DNA of 64,000 nucleotides from contig DXAV01000056.1 in NCBI GenBank assembly GCA_019116805.1, positions 1-64,000 of the forward strand. The letters run 5' to 3'. Of the stretch, positions 60,701 through 64,000 are shown one piece after another. Position 1 is the stretch's first letter. Each line of letters starts with the position of its first letter. The position numbers and the translations under genes are program-made. This DNA comes from Candidatus Bacteroides merdavium. GTDB lineage: Bacteria; Bacteroidota; Bacteroidia; Bacteroidales; Bacteroidaceae. Below the pieces are notes generated by a model. That model had not been told where the DNA came from, did no database searches, and saw nothing but the letters and a program-made list of their open reading frames with translations.

Positions 60701-61772
60701 TGGCCGCGGTCCGTGGAACAACTATAACGACCGTCTGACAGGTTCGTTCATTGAGCAGCACCAAAGTCTGGTGAAAGACCTCTTTGTAAACTTCCCCAAA
60801 CCGCAGAGCATGGGCAACCGTGAGGACGTCCGCTGGTGTGCCCTGACCGATGCCAAGGGCGATGGCGTAGAGTTTGTGGCAGGTACCCGCATGTCTGCTT
60901 CCGCCCTGCCTTGGTCGGCTTTGGAAATGACGTTGGCTCCCCATCCCTATCAGCTGCCCCAGTCCACAGGTACTCATCTGCACATCGACTTGGGTGTGAC
61001 CGGATTGGGTGGTAACAGCTGTGGTCAGGGTGGCCCGTTGGAACCTGACCGTATGAAGGCCGGCGACCACAGCATGAGCTTCATCATCCGTCCTGTACGT
61101 CAGGCTGCCTTTACCGAGACGGCCCGTGTTTCGACGTCGGGCGAGATGCCGCTGTCCATCTCGCGCAGCCGCACTGGCGAGGTGACGATCAGTTCGCAGA
61201 AGAAGAATGCCGAAATCCTCTATACGCTGAACGGCAAGAAGAAGGAGTACCTCTACATCGAGCCTTTCAACCTGCGTGAAGGCGGTGTGGTGACAGCCCG
61301 TTACAAAGACAATAAGGCTGTATCTGTCACCATGAAGTTCGAGAAGCAGGAGAGTATCCCGATGACCGTGGTCTATGCGTCGAGCGAAGAGACCGGTGAG
61401 GGTGCCGCCTCCAATCTGGTGGATGGTAACCCAAATACAACGTGGCACACGATGTACTCTGTGACCGTGGCCAAGTATCCCCATTGGGTGGATTTCGATG
61501 CCGGTGAGGAGAAGACTGTCAAAGGTTTCGTTTATCTGCCCCGTCAGGATGGTGGAACCAACGGCAACATCAAAGACTACAGCCTGCATACGAGCCAGGA
61601 TGGCAAGACATGGACCGAAATGACCAAGGGAACTTTCAGTAAAGGTCGGAAGGAACAGCGTGTGATGTTGGAGAAACCTGTTCGTGCCCGTTACATCCGG
61701 TTCACAGGTCTTAGTTCGCAGAATGGGGCCGACTTTGCCGGTGGTGCCGAGTTTTCGGTGATTGCGGACTGA
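57735..61772 (+). CDS. GH2 beta-galactosidase with C-terminal discoidin-like module
   Basis: A 1345-residue exported enzyme (signal about 1-18, ends GGFA before Q). N-terminal sugar-binding domain (about 60-290) has SSFFYLWINGHYVGFSKNSR. The TIM barrel (about 370-670) has NHVRNSHYSCDPHWYYLCD, the acid/base Glu in VVIWSLGNEAGPG and the nucleophile Glu in YPFHVSEYAHSMGN. The small-chain domain (about 810-1110) has GRGPWNNYNDRLTGS. Extra C-terminal modules include a chitobiase-like strand (EILYTLNGKKKEYLYI) and an F5/8-type domain (about 1210-1345; NLVDGNPNTTWHTMYSVTVA). It removes terminal beta-galactosides from host or diet glycans. Orphan, without susC/susD neighbours. Confidence 0.94.
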   Translation: MKTLLSIILLLGTLGGFAQTTALKGFAYGQVGAPTGKEWEAPEELALNKEQPRAWFFTFADVESARRVLPEHSSYYQSLNGNWKFHWVGNPEERPTDFYKPEFDVTGWDDVTVPMQWNVVGIQKDGSLKYGVPIYANQPVIFQHKVAVGDWKGGVMRTPPTDWVTYKHRNEVGSYRRSFTIPAGWEGREVYINFDGVSSFFYLWINGHYVGFSKNSRNTASFNITPYLNEKGDNMVAVEVYRNSDGSFLEAQDMFRLPGIFRTVSLTSTAQVQVRDLRVFPNLDDNYEDGTLRIEADLRNLSKKKAKGYTLTYSLYANKLYSDENELVEGMDGTYSLAGMKPGDEISSQTVMAVHAPRKWSAEAPYRYVLVGQLKDKKGRVVETFSTALGFCKVEIKDTPANEDEFGLAGRYYYINGKTVKLKGVNRQEINPATGNAIAVKQMEEEIMLMKRGNINHVRNSHYSCDPHWYYLCDKYGIYLEDEANIESHQYYYGEASLSHVPEFEAAHVARVMELAHAHVNHPSVVIWSLGNEAGPGKNFVAAYNALHQFDPSRPVQYERNNDIVDMGSNQYPSIAWMRGAVTGKYDIKYPFHVSEYAHSMGNAVGNLIDYWEAIESTNFFCGAAIWDWVDQALYNYDPKTGDRYLAYGGDFGDKPNSGMFCMNGILFPGHQPKPQYYEVKKVYQNVGIKVVDMTKGQIEVFNKRYFEPLTDVYMVWSLWKDGKKIEESTAFKGPRSILGPREKVAYTLPYDYSKLAPESEYFVKIQFLLAQDMPWAKKGFVQMEEQLLVKAAGEKPALVAVTASMERPSVEEAEDFTTVSGNGFTLKFDNREGTIYSMEYNGRKVILDGKGPKLDALRAPVDNDNWARDRWFEKGLHNLKHKVLNYAWVNAKQKDDNTVQLMYTVESQAPNAAVLEGGNSGRNSIKELTDRPFGPNDFKFVTNQIWTVYPDGSVELQSSITSNDPSLVLARLGYVIELPAELQQYTWYGRGPWNNYNDRLTGSFIEQHQSLVKDLFVNFPKPQSMGNREDVRWCALTDAKGDGVEFVAGTRMSASALPWSALEMTLAPHPYQLPQSTGTHLHIDLGVTGLGGNSCGQGGPLEPDRMKAGDHSMSFIIRPVRQAAFTETARVSTSGEMPLSISRSRTGEVTISSQKKNAEILYTLNGKKKEYLYIEPFNLREGGVVTARYKDNKAVSVTMKFEKQESIPMTVVYASSEETGEGAASNLVDGNPNTTWHTMYSVTVAKYPHWVDFDAGEEKTVKGFVYLPRQDGGTNGNIKDYSLHTSQDGKTWTEMTKGTFSKGRKEQRVMLEKPVRARYIRFTGLSSQNGADFAGGAEFSVIAD

Positions 61773-61793
61773 GTCTGTCCTTGAAATAAGGAT

Positions 61794-61839
61794 GAGGCTG
61801 TATCAGAATGAAAAAGTACATTCGCTCTGATACAGCCTC
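61794..61839 (+). terminator. Terminator of GH2 gene
   Basis: GAGGCTGTATCAGA (61794-61807) has an exact complement at 61826-61839, followed by TTCTTTTTAAG. Confidence 0.85.
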
Positions 61840-61891
61840 TTCTTTTTAAGTAGGTGTGGTGTCAGTCTTTTTGCTGGTTATATATAAGCAA

Positions 61892-61923
61892 AGCGGGGAA
61901 ACCTCTTCCGAAGTTTCCCCGCT
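61892..61923. terminator. Terminator of rpsO
   Basis: A perfect 11-bp stem, AGCGGGGAAAC with its complement, around 10 bases, lies 27 bp beyond the rpsO stop on the minus strand. It is flanked by CTTTTAAT on the other side. Confidence 0.75.
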
Positions 61924-61949
61924 CTTTTAATCTTTTGCCTCAGGTAAGA

Positions 61950-62219
61950 TTACTTACGCAGGCCGAGTTTCTTAACCAAGGCACGATAACGTTCGATGTC
62001 ACGGGCCTTCAGGTAGTCGAGCAACGCACGGCGTTTGCCTACCAACATGGTCAAAGCTCTTTCAGTACTATAATCCTTTCTGTTGAGCTTCATGTGCTCA
62101 GTCAGACGAGCAATACGGTAGGAAAACAATGCTACCTGAGACTCAACCGATCCGGTATCAGTGTTAGACTTTCCGTACTTGCCGAAGATTTCTTGCTTTT
62201 TAGCAGCGTCTAAATACAT
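61950..62219 (-). CDS. rpsO: 30S ribosomal protein S15
   Basis: 89 residues, all family features: SNTDTGSVESQVALFSYRIA, LTEHMKLNRKDYSTERALTM, LVGKRRALLDYLKARDIER and the C-terminal RYRALVKKLGLRK. It binds 16S rRNA at the three-way junction. It is divergent from typA with TACCTTTG (complement of 62263-62270) as -7 motif. Confidence 0.97.
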   Translation of the reverse strand: MYLDAAKKQEIFGKYGKSNTDTGSVESQVALFSYRIARLTEHMKLNRKDYSTERALTMLVGKRRALLDYLKARDIERYRALVKKLGLRK

Positions 62220-62345
62220 AATGTTTTAATTAAAAGGTTGATAATATTCTCTTTCGAGGCTGCAAAGGTAGGCATTATCTTTGATATGACAATGACTTTC
62301 AGTATTTTTTTTCTTCGGGATACCACACATATAGGGCAAAAGTTG

Positions 62346-62353
62346 TAACTTTG
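62346..62353 (+). promoter_or_regulatory. -7 promoter motif of typA
   Basis: TAACTTTG, 25 bp before the typA ATG at 62379. Confidence 0.5.
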
Positions 62354-62378
62354 CAGACCAGAAAATAATAGGTATTAT

Positions 62379-64000
62379 ATGCAGAACATTAGAAACATTG
62401 CCATTATCGCTCACGTGGACCATGGCAAGACGACGCTTGTAGATAAGATGCTTCTGGCCGGAAATCTCTTCCGCAGCAACCAGAGCACGGGTGAATTAAT
62501 GCTGGATAACAATGACCTGGAGCGCGAACGAGGGATAACGATCCTGTCGAAGAACGTTTCCATCAACTACAAAGGAACCAAAATCAACATTATTGATACT
62601 CCGGGGCACAGCGACTTCGGCGGCGAGGTGGAACGTGTGCTCAATATGGCCGACGGCTGCATCCTGTTGGTTGACGCTTTCGAAGGACCGATGCCGCAGA
62701 CGCGCTTTGTGCTCCAGAAGGCGCTTCAGATTGGCCTGAAACCCATCGTGGTGGTGAACAAGGTGGACAAACCCAACTGCCGCCCCGAGGAGGTATATGA
62801 AATGGTGTTCGACCTGATGTTCAGCCTCAATGCCACGGAAGAACAGCTGGACTTCCCTGTCATCTATGGTTCGGCCAAGAACAACTGGATGAGTACCGAC
62901 TGGCAGAAGCCGACGGACAACATTACGCCGCTTCTGGACTGCATTTTGGAGAATATTCCTGCTCCCGAGCAGCTGGAGGGTACGCCGCAGATGCTGGTGA
63001 CTTCACTGGACTATTCTTCCTATACCGGCCGTATCGCCGTGGGCCGCGTGCACCGTGGTACGCTGCGCGAGGGCATGAACGTGTCTTTGGCCAAGCGCGA
63101 CGGCAGCATCATCAAGACCAAAATCAAGGAACTGCATACATTCGAGGGTATGGGTCGCGTGAAGGTGGCCGAGGTATCTTCGGGCGACATCTGTGCACTG
63201 GTGGGTATCGAGGGATTTGAAATCGGCGATACCATCTGTGACTTTGAGAACCCCGAACCGCTGCCGCCTATTGCCATCGACGAGCCGACGATGAGCATGC
63301 TCTTCACCATCAACGATTCTCCGTTCTTCGGCAAGGAGGGCAAATTTGTGACGTCGCGCCACATCCACGACCGTCTGATGAAGGAGCTGGACAAGAACCT
63401 GGCCCTGCGCGTGAAGAAGAGCGAGGAAGACGGCAAGTGGATTGTTTCGGGCCGTGGCGTGCTCCATCTCTCCGTATTGATCGAGACCATGCGCCGCGAG
63501 GGTTACGAACTTCAGGTGGGCCAGCCGCAGGTTATCTTCAAGGAGATAGACGGCGTGAAGTGCGAGCCTATCGAGGAACTGACGGTGAACGTGCCCGAGG
63601 AGTATGCCAGCAAGATTATCGATATGGTGACGCGCCGCAAGGGCGAGATGGTGAAGATGGAAACGGCGGGCGGCGACCGTGTGAACCTGGAGTTCAACAT
63701 GCCGTCGCGTGGTATCATCGGTCTGCGTACCAACGTACTGACAGCCAGTGCAGGCGAAGCCATCATGGCACATCGCTTCAAGGAATACCAGCCTTACAAA
63801 GGCGAGATTGAACGCCGTACCAACGGATCCATGATTGCCATGGAGAGCGGTACGGCCTTTGCTTACGCCATCGACAAGCTGCAGGACCGCGGTAAATTCT
63901 TCATCTTCCCGCAGGAAGAGGTGTATGCCGGACAGGTGGTGGGCGAACACTCGCACGACAACGACCTGGTGGTGAACGTCACGAAGTCGAAGAAGCTGAC
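62379..64000 (+). CDS. typA: GTP-binding protein TypA/BipA (cut by window edge)
   Basis: 540 codons are visible without a stop, out of about 600 in the family. The GTPase domain has [19 protein letters not shown] (G1), [15 protein letters not shown] (G2), [20 protein letters not shown] (G3) and [13 protein letters not shown] (G4). It continues with domain II ([19 protein letters not shown]), the elongation-factor-like domain III and the BipA C-terminal domain ([20 protein letters not shown]). It binds ribosomes, likely under stress or low temperature. The C-terminal end lies outside the window. ATG 62379 follows an AT-rich leader. Confidence 0.96.
   Translation, partial: MQNIRNIAIIAHVDHGKTTLVDKMLLAGNLFRSNQSTGELMLDNNDLERERGITILSKNVSINYKGTKINIIDTPGHSDFGGEVERVLNMADGCILLVDAFEGPMPQTRFVLQKALQIGLKPIVVVNKVDKPNCRPEEVYEMVFDLMFSLNATEEQLDFPVIYGSAKNNWMSTDWQKPTDNITPLLDCILENIPAPEQLEGTPQMLVTSLDYSSYTGRIAVGRVHRGTLREGMNVSLAKRDGSIIKTKIKELHTFEGMGRVKVAEVSSGDICALVGIEGFEIGDTICDFENPEPLPPIAIDEPTMSMLFTINDSPFFGKEGKFVTSRHIHDRLMKELDKNLALRVKKSEEDGKWIVSGRGVLHLSVLIETMRREGYELQVGQPQVIFKEIDGVKCEPIEELTVNVPEEYASKIIDMVTRRKGEMVKMETAGGDRVNLEFNMPSRGIIGLRTNVLTASAGEAIMAHRFKEYQPYKGEIERRTNGSMIAMESGTAFAYAIDKLQDRGKFFIFPQEEVYAGQVVGEHSHDNDLVVNVTKSKKL

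Noticed and set aside
60456-61589. A 377-codon minus-strand frame opposite the GH2 gene
   Set aside because: Shadow of the beta-galactosidase C-terminal domains with no motif of its own.
63003-63956. A 317-codon minus-strand frame at the right end
   Set aside because: It is antisense to typA, whose GTPase motifs and open frame are clear.

Overview
The window looks like a chromosomal segment from a member of the Bacteroidaceae (Bacteroides or a close relative). The grounds are the many TAnnTTTG promoter -7 motifs, an N-terminal carboxypeptidase-like TonB-dependent receptor, orphan GH20, GH2 and PL8 glycan-degrading enzymes, DUF4491 and DUF4251 proteins, an rSAM/lipoprotein pair, and the gene orders aroQ-pyk-O-methyltransferase-rbfA-lolC-like and rpsO/typA. 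Most of it is well-packed core genome. The left edge cuts an IS4-type transposase and the right edge cuts typA.

Layout. 0-5 kb: IS end, GH20 hexosaminidase, GNAT-like protein, Ca2+/Na+ antiporter. 5-12.2 kb: a mechanosensitive channel whose signal peptide is cut off by an amber codon, a phosphoesterase expressed with a TonB-dependent receptor, a THUMP-like methyltransferase and tRNA-Met. 12.3-15.7 kb: DUF4491, an Lrp regulator, two FKBP prolyl isomerases and a sirtuin. 15.9-26.6 kb: a surface-glycan locus with two glycosyltransferases on the minus strand, a plus-strand operon that looks like activated nonulosonic (sialic/KDN-type) acid synthesis plus a candidate transferase, and a minus-strand metG-flippase-glycosyltransferase operon. 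26.8-31 kb: PepSY-like lipoprotein, methyltransferase, a membrane-anchored TPR/HTH regulator and a hypothetical secreted protein. 31.3-35 kb: ADP-forming acyl-CoA synthetase, then a translationally coupled lipoprotein and radical SAM/SPASM enzyme. 35.6-41.1 kb: ComM/YifB, a TlpA-like lipoprotein missing one catalytic Cys, a TPR lipoprotein and XerD. 41.2-45.5 kb: the aroQ operon. 45.6-57.4 kb: YfhO, MTA/SAH nucleosidase, DMT transporter, SDR, acyl-CoA ligase, PL8 lyase, XRE-cupin regulator and small envelope proteins. 57.7-64 kb: GH2 beta-galactosidase, rpsO and typA.

The most unusual signal is not a gene. Several gene-poor intergenic stretches (4.7, 15.8, 30.9-31.1, 35.1, 35.5 and 57.5 kb) each hold 3-5 tandem units with a period of 22 bp (21-23 in two arrays). 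The units are usually imperfect palindromes. Their sequence differs from array to array while the period stays the same, and they occur between convergent as well as divergent genes. I do not recognise a named repeat family for them. A second repeat family, AT-rich hairpins built on GGATAATGGA/CAATTATCC, occurs at 43.1 and 54.8 kb. Long hairpins that probably act as bidirectional terminators separate most convergent gene pairs.
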